From: Pirellulaceae bacterium
Lineage (GTDB): Bacteria; Planctomycetota; Planctomycetia; Pirellulales; Pirellulaceae
Assembly (NCBI GenBank): GCA_026004795.1
Contig: BPJV01000002.1
Coordinates: 1 to 64,000, forward strand
Direction: 5' to 3'
DNA: 64,000 nt
Of the stretch, positions 63,775 through 64,000 are shown piece after piece. The position numbers and the translations under genes are program-made. Under the pieces are notes generated by a model. It ran no database searches, was not told where the DNA came from, and was given only the letters and a program-made list of their open reading frames with translations. Position 1 is the stretch's first letter. The number at the start of each line of letters is the position of its first letter.

Positions 63775-64000
63775 GTGAATCCCCTGCGCCAATTCTCGAC
63801 CACCGAAGTGATGTCCTTTCGTCCTGTGGTCGAGCGACCTGCCCCCGGTGAAACACCACTCGGCCTGGAATTGGAGCTGGAACCAGATGGCCACGGCCAC
63901 CTCGTGGGAGTAGCGACGATCTTTCTGCGCGGTGCGGAGTGCTCCTTCAAGTGCACGATGTGTGACCTTTGGAAGTTTACCCATGTTCAGCCTACTCCTC
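63775..64000 (+). CDS. Radical SAM protein, N-terminal part only
   Basis: The gene begins at GTG 63775, with GAGG nearby, and runs off the window. The 75 visible residues start VNPLRQFSTTEVMSFRPVVE and reach the cluster motif C-x3-C-x2-C in GAECSFKCTMCDLWKF. A Trp after the last Cys (CDLW) is common in radical SAM proteins that process other substrates. Function cannot be assigned because the rest is missing. Confidence 0.8.
   Translation, partial: MNPLRQFSTTEVMSFRPVVERPAPGETPLGLELELEPDGHGHLVGVATIFLRGAECSFKCTMCDLWKFTHVQPTP

Overview
The window looks like a chromosomal piece of a planctomycete (Planctomycetota, most likely a Pirellulales-like lineage). The sequence is moderately GC-rich, with long gene-poor stretches full of short hairpin repeats. 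The gene content fits too: a Cys-type sulfatase, a GH71/99-like glycosidase, a Gly/Met-rich VWA protein, an McsA/McsB pair outside Firmicutes, a phosphatase-like protein with RPG in place of RHG, and FtsQ-like and MurB-like genes side by side. This placement is inferred from protein and repeat character; no rRNA is present to confirm it.

Layout. 1-6700 is an accessory zone: hairpin repeats, an intact IS4-type element (1617-3276, with terminal inverted repeats and a 9-bp target duplication), a remnant of a polymorphic-toxin tip, a toxin-tip/immunity pair with overlapping genes (3519-5056), and repeat modules on both sides of it. 6.8-10.5 kb holds a TPR protein, KdsB, and a MazG-like/RlmN-like pair with overlapping start and stop. 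11-13.3 kb is sparse and carries tRNA-His. 13.3-17.5 kb has a 3-hydroxyacyl-CoA dehydrogenase, then on the minus strand a thioredoxin-fold protein, MurB-like, FtsQ-like and a lipoprotein. 18.2-24.3 kb holds a Gfo/Idh/MocA-like protein, a GH71/99-like protein, a two-domain esterase and an EEP-family hydrolase. 25.8-30 kb is one 1394-residue exported VWA/STN/DUF2135-type protein. 31-38.6 kb has a double-PDZ protein, a coiled-coil peptide, a double GNAT protein, a PQQ-type propeller, a sulfatase, Nif3 and a conserved hypothetical. 39-42.4 kb has Rpe, a histidine-phosphatase-like protein, AccD and a protein kinase. 42.5-50.8 kb has Acs, McsB, McsA, TrpE and a TolC-family protein, several of them broken by single-base indels. 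51-56.3 kb has RimO, a small hypothetical, a degenerate M50-like membrane protein and a phosphohexomutase. 56.5-60.7 kb is a two-component pair (hybrid kinase plus REC-HATPase regulator). The window ends with a GT2 glycosyltransferase, tRNA-Leu(TAA) and the start of a radical SAM gene.

How it fits together. The core genes serve LPS/KDO and peptidoglycan precursors, RNA and ribosome modification, fatty acid and acetate metabolism, and protein arginine phosphorylation. The most distinctive accessory content is the toxin/immunity locus embedded in repeats, the giant exported VWA protein, and a CsoR-like palindrome upstream of a Cys/His-bearing small ORF and a TolC-family gene. At least ten one-base indels interrupt otherwise well-conserved frames, most of them between 43.9 and 50 kb. 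This fits sequencing or assembly error better than gene decay.
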